64,000 nucleotides of DNA, taken from assembly GCA_963709645.1 (NCBI GenBank), contig CAVPXP010000013.1, positions 1-64,000 on the forward strand, in the 5' to 3' direction. The notes under the pieces were generated by a model that was not told the origin of the DNA, made no database searches, and was given only the letters and a program-made list of their open reading frames with translations. The stretch comes from DYRB01 sp963709645. GTDB lineage: Bacteria > Pseudomonadota > Gammaproteobacteria > Chromatiales > Chromatiaceae. Positions 45,501 to 52,900 of this stretch are shown here, piece after piece. Position numbers and translations under genes: made by a program. The stretch's first letter is position 1. Every line of letters begins with the position of its first letter.

Positions 45501-45672
45501 CGACCGTACGCCCATAGCCCTCGATCAGGCTGAGCAGACTGGTCTCTAGCTCTGCCTGCTGGTGGTCCAAGGCACGTCTGAGCTCGGCCCCATAGATACT
45601 CCGCAGGGACCAAGCCCAGAGCGCCTCGGCGCAGAGGAATGCGACCAAGGCGAGCAGGGTCGTACGCCTCAC
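42505..45672 (-). CDS. Cache-PAS-PAS-GGDEF-EAL membrane protein (c-di-GMP enzyme)
   Basis: 1055 residues. TM1 at ~5-25; a periplasmic Cache-like sensor to ~325 (GLQFVQPDGTTFLRFHRPDL, YPLFEATGEGRRLIGVVDYS); TM2 at ~327-346 (LVFAFVAGSLLIFGAGITL); PAS ~355-470; PAS-PAC ~485-600; GGDEF ~602-765 with intact RLGGDEFVVLLED and an allosteric I-site R-A-Q-D five residues upstream; EAL ~795-1035 with GLEALVRWEHP, LSLDDFGTGESSLARLKELP, KIDRGF and EGVETDAQ. Both cyclase and phosphodiesterase residues look complete. Its start overlaps the PhnD-like gene's stop by 4 bases, so the binding protein probably feeds its signal to this sensor. Confidence 0.94.
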   Translation of the reverse strand: MRRTTLLALVAFLCAEALWAWSLRSIYGAELRRALDHQQAELETSLLSLIEGYGRTVDVATRTLIDRPEVRALLAEASNADPEQSRRLRGRLYRLLYPSYAILRDHDLRGLQFVQPDGTTFLRFHRPDLVGDNITADRPMLRAVLDGGEPGQAFENGRVYPGYHYAYPLFEATGEGRRLIGVVDYSVSFDAIRHILQKTGGPQGVTSRFILRQDLFDRVAHPSTKALFQPATLHPDFVVEDEESNLRDTKLSDPLPAWVNTVEQQLARDAGVQAAIGAGTPYAAQACATLGDCYAGALLPVRNSAGRVAGFLATYGAIPGIVATRNRLVFAFVAGSLLIFGAGITLHRILASNHRLRSISEHMAEGLCVIDSAGTTLYTNVAANEMLGYAKHELVGQPAHKVIDFGERDHGVPVERAAMRQFAERGEVYRSDQEIFRRKDGRLLRVSVVSWPLREQGQVVGTVALFRDISAEYEARMRLRQAEIAFSHLAEAVVVTDAEGNIQVVNPAFTKITGYTEDEVRGKNPRVLSSGRHDRPYYERMWHAIRNQGYWEGEIWNKRKNGDVFPEVLKITAVRNEQRRIVAFVSVFSDIAEFRAKEERLRHLAYRDQLTGLYNRSAFMQIVEHALHRARDRGARLALLYLDIDRFKRINDTLGHVVGDALLRKIAKRIRSTLRAQDEAARLGGDEFVVLLEDIDQQTTPARVAHALLDRIRAPLAVDGKPLHVTSSIGICVYPEDGDTPATLFKNADAAMYLAKQSGRDAARYFTAAMARDAEARFQLETDLRQALKTGQMRLVYQPKVSLADGKVIGLEALVRWEHPRDGLLPPSRFLPIAADNGLMQPLTQWVVGEASRQCARWHAEALTFGRLSCNLDASVFHPAMLEGMLLQVVAAAGISPADLELEVLETSMLKETLTHGLWGRLVAHGFELSLDDFGTGESSLARLKELPVTTLKIDRGFVRDLETDAGDRSIIQTVIAMARILGKRAVAEGVETDAQMRFLIEAGCDAVQGHWFSPPVPPEEIPDLIRSNRCRDRLQDLASEDAPARQVAVHRVQT

Positions 45673-46554
45673 GGACTGGCCTCGGGGATCGGCCAGGGTA
45701 AGTCGGTCAGGGCCGCGGCGACGCCCGAGAAGTCGCAGCGGTCATGGGGGACGGTGCCGTTGCGGATCTGCTCGCCCCAGGTCTGCATGCGCCCCGCGAG
45801 CTCCGGGTGCCGGGCTTTATTGAGGCGCAGCAGGGTCTCTTGCAGGCGCTCGATTGTCGGCTCGTCCAGCGTGGCGGCGTTGGCAACCAGGGTGAAGCCG
45901 GGGTAGCCGGGACTGGTCGCGATGACGTCCAGACCCAGGTGCTGATAGCGCCCGGCGATGGAGGTCTTGACCCCGGCCACGTCGTACTTGCCCTGGACAA
46001 CGCCCAGGGCTGCGGCTGAGTGGTTGCCGGCGTAGCTGAAACTGTTTCCGTTGCTGGTCAGGTTCAGGCCTGCAGCGGCCAGCATTTGGGAAACCGCCAG
46101 ATAGCCGCACGTGGAGTAGGGCTGCGTCAGACCGAAGCGCACCCCCTTGAGCCGCTCCAGGCTGAGCCCGCTGTCGGCGATGACGATCAGGGAACAGGTG
46201 TAGGCCGTTTCGCCGTCGGCGTCGCGGAAGCAGCACAGGGGACGTGTCCCTGGGTGGTCACGGGCCAGAATGACATAGGGCAGCGGCCCGAGGTAGGCGA
46301 GGTCGATGGCGCCTTCGCGGAATTGATCGAACGATCTCGGCATTGCTGCTCAGCGGAACCCAGCGGATCTCGAATCCGGTTTGCTCTTGAAGGTAATCCA
46401 CCAGGCCCCCGAACTGCTCGTGGACGATCTTGGGGGTTTCGAGCGGAAGCGGGGCAAAGCGGATGACTTGTCCGGCCTGGGCGGTCGGGGTGCCGAGGCC
46501 AAGGGATAGGGCGACGGCCAGGGCCAGATTCAGCAGCATAACCAGGCGATGCAT
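45669..46554 (-). CDS. PhnD-like periplasmic substrate-binding protein, one frameshift
   Basis: About 294 residues from ATG 46554. Signal peptide MHRLVMLLNLALAVALSLG cut after AQA, then VIRFAPLPLETPKIVHEQFG, DYLQEQTGFEIRWVPLSSNA (the typical PhnD/phosphonate-binding start). After a shift near 46340: FDQFREGAIDLAYLGPLPYV, GVRFGLTQPYSTCGYLAVSQ, YDVAGVKTSIAGRYQHLGLD and VIATSPGYPGFTLVA. It belongs to the PBPb/PhnD-like group often linked to signal proteins rather than ABC transporters; no permease or ATPase gene is nearby. The ligand is unknown: phosphonate, phosphate or a polyamine are all possible. Confidence 0.87.
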
Positions 46555-46637
46555 TCGCCGCGAAGGCCTTGAGTGCACGAGGACGGGCGGCGCGCGCATG
46601 TGGGGTGCTCTGTAGATGACCTCTGTGTCCGCATTTG

Positions 46638-46797
46638 GGCGATTTCTTTCAAATCATGCGCCAGCTAGCTTGTCTTTGCGCCCGCCTTCTTTGTCGCGCC
46701 GGCAGTCACATAGCCCAGCTAGGCTCCTGCCGGTCCTCCTTGAAGGCGGACCTCAATCCGGCGCCATCTGGTAAATGATTCTCCGGCAATTGCCTTA
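46638..46797. repeat. 160-bp inverted-repeat-bounded element, copy 2
   Basis: Reverse-complement copy of 17121-17280: it begins GGCGATTTCTTTCAAATCAT, contains the hairpin with CCGGCAGTCACATAGCCCAG, and ends GGAGAATCATTTACCAG in complement. The arms CCGCCTTC/GAAGGCGG pair better here than in copy 1. It lies in the 314-bp gap between the PhnD-like gene and pgm; the remaining intergenic bases hold nothing else obvious. Confidence 0.8.
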
Positions 46798-46868
46798 TCG
46801 TCCGACGGCCTCGACAGTTGCGGTCCGCCGGGGCCGGGTAGGACTCGGTTTGTTGTTGGGTGCGCCGG

Positions 46869-48503
46869 TCAGGTGACGACGTCTGGTGCGGCCCGCCCGG
46901 TGCGCCGCTCGATCTGCGCCAACTCGCGGGCGATCAGGATCAAGGGCTGCATGGCCTCCTGGGTGTCCTGGTCGTGCTTGGCGGGGTCGGGCTCGTAGAA
47001 CTCCAGGTAGACCCGCAGCGTTGCCCCCTGGGTACCGGTCCCGGAGAGGCGCAGCACGATGCGCGACCCTCCGTCGAACCCGATGCGCACCCCCTGGCGT
47101 TGCGAGACGCTGCCGTCGATGGGGTCCGTGTAGGCAAAGTCGTCGGCGTAGGCCACCCGCAGGCCGCCCAGGGTCTGCCCCGGCAGCTCCGGCAACAGGA
47201 TGCGCAGGTGATCCATCAACCCCTCGGCGGCCGCACTGTCGACGGCCTCGTAGTCGTGGCGGGTGTAGTAGTTCCGCCCGAAGCGGCGCCAGTGGTCGCG
47301 CACGATCTCGGCCACCGACTGGCGGCGTGTCGCCACTAGATTGAGCCAGAAGAGCACGGCCCAGAGCCCGTCCTTCTCGCGCACGTGGTCGGAGCCGGTC
47401 CCGAAGCTCTCCTCGCCGCACAGCGTAATACGGCGTGCATCGAGCAGATTGCCGAAGAACTTCCAGCCGGTGGGGGTCTCGTAGCATTCCACCCCGAGTT
47501 GGGCCGCGACCCGGTCTGCTGCCTGACTGGTCGGCATGGAGCGGGCAACCCCGGAGATCCCAGCGTGGTAGCCGGGCACCAGGTGGGCGTTGGCGGCAAG
47601 GACCGCCAAGCTGTCACTGGGGGTCACGAAGAAGTCCTTGCCGAGGATCATGTTGCGATCGCCGTCGCCGTCGGACGCGGCACCGAAGTCCAGTGCGTCG
47701 TGACCCTGGGTCATGGCGACTAGCTCCTGGGCGTGGGCCAGGTTGGGGTCTGGGTGGCCGCCGCCGAAATCGGGCAGGGGCGTGCCGTTGATGACGGTGC
47801 CGGGCTCGGCGCCCAGGCGCCGCTCGATGATCTCTTGAGCATAGGGGCCGGTGACGGCGTGCATGGCATCGAAGCGCATGCGGAACAGCCCGGTGTTGAA
47901 GAGCTGGTGGATGGCGTTGAAGTCGAACAGGGCCTCCATGAGCGCCGCGTAGTCCTCGACGGGGTCGACGACCTCTACGGTCATGTCGCCGAGGCGGGTG
48001 CTCCCGTCGTGGTCCAGATCGAGTTCCGGGGCGTCCAGGGTCAGATAGCGGTCGATGGTCTGGGTGCGGGCGTACATGGCCTCGGTCATGGTCTCGGAGG
48101 CGGGGCCGCCGGCGGCACCGTTGAACTTGATGCCGAAGTCCTCGTCGGGGCCGCCGGGGTTGTGGCTAGCCGAGAGGATGATGCCGCCCTGGGCCTTGTG
48201 CTTGCGGATGATGCAGGAAGCGGCCGGGGTGGACAGGATGCCGCCGCGCCCGACCAGGGCCTTTGCCACCCCGTTGGCCGCGGCCATGCGCAGAATGAGC
48301 TGGATGGCCTCGCGGTTGTAGAAGCGCCCGTCGCCGCCGACCACCAGGGTGCCGCCCTCGAGGTCCGGCTGGGTGTCGAAGATGGCCTGGACGAAGTTCT
48401 CCAGATAGTGCGGTTGCTGGAAGACCTTGACCTTCTTGCGCAGCCCGGAGGTGCCGGGGCGCTGGCCTGCGAACGGCTGGGTGCTGACGACGCTGGGTGC
48501 CAT
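46869..48503 (-). CDS. pgm: phosphoglucomutase (alpha-D-glucose phosphate-specific)
   Basis: 544 residues, intact. The catalytic phosphoserine loop is GGIILSASHNPGGPDEDFGI, the metal loop ASDGDGDRNMI, the sugar-binding loop LCGEESFGTGSDHVREKDGL and the phosphate-binding loop LRLSGTGTQGATLR. It begins QPFAGQRPGTSGLRKKV. Interconverts glucose-1-P and glucose-6-P, here linking to glycogen and cell-wall sugars. Divergent from htpG, with 139 bases between. Confidence 0.96.
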   Translation of the reverse strand: MAPSVVSTQPFAGQRPGTSGLRKKVKVFQQPHYLENFVQAIFDTQPDLEGGTLVVGGDGRFYNREAIQLILRMAAANGVAKALVGRGGILSTPAASCIIRKHKAQGGIILSASHNPGGPDEDFGIKFNGAAGGPASETMTEAMYARTQTIDRYLTLDAPELDLDHDGSTRLGDMTVEVVDPVEDYAALMEALFDFNAIHQLFNTGLFRMRFDAMHAVTGPYAQEIIERRLGAEPGTVINGTPLPDFGGGHPDPNLAHAQELVAMTQGHDALDFGAASDGDGDRNMILGKDFFVTPSDSLAVLAANAHLVPGYHAGISGVARSMPTSQAADRVAAQLGVECYETPTGWKFFGNLLDARRITLCGEESFGTGSDHVREKDGLWAVLFWLNLVATRRQSVAEIVRDHWRRFGRNYYTRHDYEAVDSAAAEGLMDHLRILLPELPGQTLGGLRVAYADDFAYTDPIDGSVSQRQGVRIGFDGGSRIVLRLSGTGTQGATLRVYLEFYEPDPAKHDQDTQEAMQPLILIARELAQIERRTGRAAPDVVT

Positions 48504-48513
48504 GTCGAAAAGC

Positions 48514-48542
48514 CCTTGATTAGCGTGGAAGTAGCCTACATT
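48514..48542 (+). promoter_or_regulatory. possible sigma-32 (heat-shock) promoter for htpG
   Basis: CCTTGATT at 48514-48521 resembles the -35 CTTGAA and CCTACATT at 48535-48542 resembles the -10 CCCCATNT, with a 13-base spacer in the accepted range. It lies about 100 bases upstream of the htpG ATG. Two mismatches in the -10 keep this tentative. Confidence 0.35.
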
Positions 48543-48642
48543 CTGCCACGCGCCGCAACCGCTCGTGGCCCCCGCCGCATTTTAGCCCCGCCGGGGCAGC
48601 GGATATGATCGTTTTTTTGCGAACCCTTACCTGGACCCATCT

Positions 48643-50579
48643 ATGACTGTTGACGCGCACAAAGAAACCCTGGAGTTCAAGGCCGAGGTGAGCCAGGTCC
48701 TCGATCTGGTCATCCGCTCGCTGTACTCGAACAAGGAGATCTTCCTGCGGGAGCTGGTCTCCAATGCCTCCGACGCCGCCGAGAAGCTACGCTTCGAGGC
48801 CCTTACTGACGAGGGTCTTTACGAGAACGAGGGGGACCTTCGTATCCGCATCGACCTGGACAAGGACGCCGGCACCCTCACCGTGGCCGACAACGGCATC
48901 GGTATGAGCCGTCAGGAGGTCGTGGACACTATCGGCAGCATCGCCAGCTCCGGGACGCGCCGCTTCCTGGAGAGCATGACCGGAGATCAGGCCAAGGACA
49001 GCCGACTCATCGGCCAGTTCGGCGTGGGTTTCTACTCCGCCTTCATCGTCGCCGACCGCGTCACGCTTACCTCGCGCCGCGCCGGGCTCGCCCCGGAGCA
49101 TGGGGTGCGTTGGGAATCGGACGGGCGCGGGTCCTTCACGCTGGAGACCATGGAGCAGCCCACACGCGGTACCGCAGTGACCCTCCACCTCAAGGAGGAC
49201 GAGAAGGAGCTCTTGGAGCCCTGGCGCCTGCGGACCATCATCTCCAAATTTTCCGACCACATCGCCATCCCAGTGGAGATGCCCAAGGAGGTCTATGCCG
49301 CTGGCGAGGCAGAGGGCGAGGACGAAAAAGGACCAGGCCGCCACCCCGGAGTACGAGCAGGTTAACCGCGGCACGGCCCTGTGGATGCGCAACAAGGCGG
49401 AGATCACGGAGACGGAGTACCACGACTTCTACAAGCACGTCTCCCACGACTTCGAGGAGCCGCTGGCCTATGTCCACAACCGGGTGGAGGGGGCCAGCGA
49501 ATACACTAGCCTGCTGTTCGTCCCCAAGCGCGCCCCCTGGGACCTCTGGGACCGCGACCAGAAACACGGGGTCAAGCTGTTCGTGCGGCGCGTCTTCATC
49601 ATGGACGAGGCCGACCGGCTGATGCCTCACTACCTGCGGTTCGTCAAGGGCGTGGTGGACTCCGATGACCTGCCGCTGAACGTCTCCCGCGAGATTCTGC
49701 AGCACAACCGCAAGATCGACGCCATCCGCCAGGCCAACACCAAGCGCGTCCTGGGCGTGCTGGAGGGCCTGGCCAAGGACGAGCCGGAGAAGTACAAGGA
49801 CTTCTGGTCCGCCTTCGGCAAGGTCGTCAAGGAGGGCCCGGCGGAGGATGTCGCCAATCGCGAGCGACTGGCCGGCCTGATGCGGTTCTCGACCACGGCG
49901 GGCGAGGGTGACGTCCAGAGCGAGTCCCTGGACGGCTACATCGAGCGGATGAAGGAGGGCCAGGACAAGATCTATTACATCACCGCCGACAGCCACGGCG
50001 GCCGCCCGCCACAGCCCGCACCTGGAGGTCTTCCGCAAGAAGGGGGTGGAGGTCCTGCTGCTCTCCGATCGGGTCGACGAGTGGCTGGTCTCGCACCTGG
50101 ACGAGTACAAGGGCAAGCATCTGCAATCCGTGACCAAGGGCGACCTCGACCTCGGTGCCCTGGCCGACCAGGAGGAAAAGGCGGCGAAGGAGAAGGCCGC
50201 CGAGGCCCATGCCCCGCTCTTCACCCGCCTCAAGACTACCCTCGGCGAGCGCGTCAGCGAGGTCAAGGTCAGCACCCGCCTGGTGGACTCCCCCGCCTGC
50301 CTGGTGGTCGGGGCCTACGACATGAGCGCCAACCTGGCCCGGGTTCTCAAGGCGGTGGGCCAGGATGCCCCCGCGGCGAAGCCCACCCTGGAGGTCAACC
50401 TGGATCACCCCCTGGTCAAGCGCCTGGAGGCCGAGGGCGATGACGGGCGCTTCGAGGATCTGGCTCTGATCCTCTTCGATCAGGCCCAGCTTGCAGAGGG
50501 CGGCCAGCTGGACGATCCGGCGGCCTTTGTCGGAAGGCTCAACAAGCTCATGCTGGGGATGATGCTCTCCGGTGGATGA
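48643..50579 (+). CDS. htpG: molecular chaperone HtpG (Hsp90), two frameshifts
   Basis: About 645 residues over three frames. N-domain: EIFLRELVSNASDAAEKLRF, VADNGIGMSRQEVVDTIGSI, LIGQFGVGFYSAFIVADRV (GHKL ATP site). Shift at about 49325 in a run of A; middle domain NRGTALWMRNKAEITETEYH, DYLPLNVSREILQ-type DDLPLNVSREILQHN. Shift near 50000 in a GGCGGCC run; C-domain VEVLLLSDRVDEWLVSHLDE, ending NKLMLGMMLSGG. Both shifts are in homopolymer-like runs and probably artefacts. adk follows as in many gammaproteobacteria. Confidence 0.94.
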
Positions 50580-50584
50580 GACCC

Positions 50585-50617
50585 GCGTGCCGCGGTGGGA
50601 TACCCGCCACGGCACGC
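50585..50617 (+). other. strong hairpin after htpG
   Basis: GCGTGCCG and CGGCACGC enclose a second stem GGTGGG/CCCGCC with an ATA loop. There is no T tract, so it may protect the htpG 3' end or act with Rho. Confidence 0.4.
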
Positions 50618-50721
50618 GATAAGCTCAGGCAATTGCCTCATGCAAACTGTGGAATGGCCTCTGCCCCATCCCTGTGGCAGACTGGGCCGCTGATTGTTAT
50701 CCAGACTCGGGAGACAGGTTG

Positions 50722-51381
50722 ATGCGCGTAATTCTGCTCGGCGGCCCAGGTGCGGGCAAAGGTACTCAGGCCGGCTTCATAAAGGAGCACTTCGGCATTC
50801 CGCAGATCTCCACCGGCGACATGCTGCGGGCCCATGTCAAGGCGGGGTCCGATCTGGGTGTCGCCGCCAAGAAGATCATGGACCAGGGCGGCCTGGTGTC
50901 GGACGACATTATCATGGGCATGGTCAAGGCCCGCATTGCCGAGCCCGATTGCGCCAAGGGCTACCTCTTCGACGGTTTCCCGCGCACCCTGGTCCAGGCC
51001 GATGCCCTGAAGGACGCCGGGGTTCCCGTCGATGCCGTGGTCGAGATCGATGTGCCCGACGAGGAGATCATAGGTCGCATGTCCGGCCGGCGGGTTCACC
51101 TCGCATCGGGTCGGACCTACCACGTAGCCTTCAATCCGCCCAAGGTCGAGGGGATGGACGACGTCACCGGCGAGCCCCTGATCCAGCGCGACGACGACAA
51201 GGAAGAGACGGTGCGCGCTCGCCTCGGGGTCTACCATGATCAGACCGAGCCCTTGGTCCAGTACTACTCCAAATGGGCCGACGCGGGCGGAGCGGGTGCC
51301 CCCAAGTACATCAAGGTGCACGGGATCGGCGGCGTGCAGGATATTCGCGACCAGATCATTGGTGCCCTAGCGACCGTCTGA
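50722..51381 (+). CDS. adk: adenylate kinase
   Basis: 219 residues from ATG 50722, about 6 bases after AGG. P-loop ILLGGPGAGKGTQAGFI; AMP site STGDMLRAHV and LFDGFPRTLVQADAL; LID GRMSGRRVHLASGRTYHVAF without the zinc cysteines, as in other Gram-negatives; RDDDKEETVRARL. Makes 2 ADP from ATP and AMP. The Cys in EPDCAKGYLF is not a metal ligand. Monocistronic, with its own terminator. Confidence 0.97.
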   Translation: MRVILLGGPGAGKGTQAGFIKEHFGIPQISTGDMLRAHVKAGSDLGVAAKKIMDQGGLVSDDIIMGMVKARIAEPDCAKGYLFDGFPRTLVQADALKDAGVPVDAVVEIDVPDEEIIGRMSGRRVHLASGRTYHVAFNPPKVEGMDDVTGEPLIQRDDDKEETVRARLGVYHDQTEPLVQYYSKWADAGGAGAPKYIKVHGIGGVQDIRDQIIGALATV

Positions 51382-51404
51382 TCTGCCTCGAGGTTGTTGA
51401 CGCG

Positions 51405-51435
51405 AAAACGCCGGGCTTAGCCCGGCGTTTTTTTC
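51405..51435 (+). terminator. rho-independent terminator of adk
   Basis: CGCCGGGC (51409-51416), loop TTA, GCCCGGCG (51420-51427), then seven T. A-run before the stem also allows function toward the opposite strand gene (crp). Confidence 0.93.
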
Positions 51436-51497
51436 TGTGAGCGCGAACAGTGCGCCGATCGTCGCGCGTTGGTGCCGACGATGTCCTTCGGCCCGCC

Positions 51498-52232
51498 TTA
51501 TGAACCTTCTCGCGCGCAATAGCGCCGCGGCTCCTGCGTGCTCCTTGAGCGCTGTCCGCGGCGGCATATTTTCCGGCTCACGCGTGTCCCAAACACAACG
51601 ATGGTCTTTCCGCTGACCGAGACCAGCCCCTGCTCCTCCAGCGCCTTCAGCACCCGTCCGGCCATCTCCCGGGAGCATCCCACGATGCGCCCGAGCTCCT
51701 GACGCGTGACGCGGATCTGCATGCCGTCCGGGTGGGTCATGGCATCGGGCTGCTTACAGAGGTCGAGAAGCGTGCCCGCGATGCGGCCTGTGACATCGAG
51801 GAAGGCCAGGTGACCCACCTTGCGGCTGGTCTGGCGCAGGCGGTGCGAGAGCTGAGTCCCGATGGCGAAAAGGAAGTCCTTGGCGAAGTTCTTTAGCTCA
51901 TTGTCGAGCAGGCGATCGACGCGGGAATAGGTGATCTCCGCTACACGGCACTTGACACGGGTGCGGATGACGACGCCCCGGCTCTTCTGGGACAGGAACA
52001 AGCCCATCTCCCCGATGAACTCCCCCTTGTTGATGTAGGCCAGGAGAAGCTCACGCTTGTCATCATCATCGATGACCGCCGCCACCGATCCCTCGATCAG
52101 GTAATAGAGTGTTTCGGCCGGGTCGCCCTGGTGCATGATTTCTACGTTTTTCTCGTAGGACTTCGTATGGCAGTACGCAAGAAAAGGCTGCAGCCAGGTG
52201 GGTTCCGGCTTGGGGGGCTTGATTAGATCCAT
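51498..52232 (-). CDS. crp: cAMP-responsive regulator CRP/Vfr
   Basis: As written 244 residues; the conserved protein ends VVFGTR about 217 residues in, and the last ~27 residues are read only because the stop TGA at 51580-51578 is one base out of frame. Domains: cyclic-nucleotide fold with GDPAETLYYLIEGSVAAVID and the phosphate-binding cassette GEFIGEMGLF; a short C-helix LSHRLRQTSRKVGHLAF; HTH QELGRIVGCSREMAGRVLKA with the R-E-x-x-x-R recognition helix. Divergent from osmC, the order seen in E. coli (crp-yhfA) and Pseudomonas. Global carbon/virulence regulator. Confidence 0.92.
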   Translation of the reverse strand: MDLIKPPKPEPTWLQPFLAYCHTKSYEKNVEIMHQGDPAETLYYLIEGSVAAVIDDDDKRELLLAYINKGEFIGEMGLFLSQKSRGVVIRTRVKCRVAEITYSRVDRLLDNELKNFAKDFLFAIGTQLSHRLRQTSRKVGHLAFLDVTGRIAGTLLDLCKQPDAMTHPDGMQIRVTRQELGRIVGCSREMAGRVLKALEEQGLVSVSGKTIVVFGTRVSRKICRRGQRSRSTQEPRRYCAREGS

Positions 52233-52483
52233 GCTCAGTTCGCCGTGTTGGGAAATGCCTTGATTCTAGCAGACTGTGACTATCGTCCGGCCCGCTGGGC
52301 AGAAGCCGTATCAGTGTACCGCAGGGTTTGCCGGCGTGCGCCAACACCTTGACCCAAGCTGCTGATAAAAGACGATCTGTGATAGGCTCGCAGCCCTCGT
52401 ACTGGAACCCATGACGAGGTCGGTTGGCGGTGCCGCCTGGATTCGGTGGTGTCTGCCGAGACCGCTTTTGCTGAGGTGATGCG

Positions 52484-52900
52484 ATGAAGGCTCGGGTCAA
52501 GTGGATCGAAGGGGCGGCAATGCTGGGCGAGGCGGATAGCGGTCATGCCGTGGTCATGGATGGGCCTCCGGACTACGGCGGGCGCAATCTCGGCGTGCGG
52601 CCGATGGAAATGCTGCTCATCGGCATGGGCGGCTGCACCGAGTTCGATGTCTTGCTCATCTTGCGCAAGGCGCGCCAGGAGGTGACCGATTGCGTGGTGG
52701 AGCTGACGGCGGACCGCGCCGAGACGGACCCCAAGGTATTCACACGCATCCACGTCCACTTCATCGTTACCGGCAAGGGGTTGAGCGACAAGCAGGTCGA
52801 GCGGGCCATCCGTCTCAGTGCGGAAAAGTTCTGCTCGGCCTCGATCATGTTGGGTGCGACCGCTCAGATCACTCATGACTTCGAGATCCGCGATGTCTGA
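52484..52900 (+). CDS. OsmC family protein (YhfA-like)
   Basis: 138 residues: KARVKWIEGAAMLGEADSGH, RPMEMLLIGMGGCTEFDVLL and KFCSASIMLGATAQITHDFE. The two active cysteines of OsmC-type peroxidases (GGC and CSAS) are kept. YhfA-type proteins sit next to crp across gammaproteobacteria, as here. A role in organic-hydroperoxide or thiol stress is inferred. Stop overlaps the next gene's start. Confidence 0.92.
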   Translation: MKARVKWIEGAAMLGEADSGHAVVMDGPPDYGGRNLGVRPMEMLLIGMGGCTEFDVLLILRKARQEVTDCVVELTADRAETDPKVFTRIHVHFIVTGKGLSDKQVERAIRLSAEKFCSASIMLGATAQITHDFEIRDV

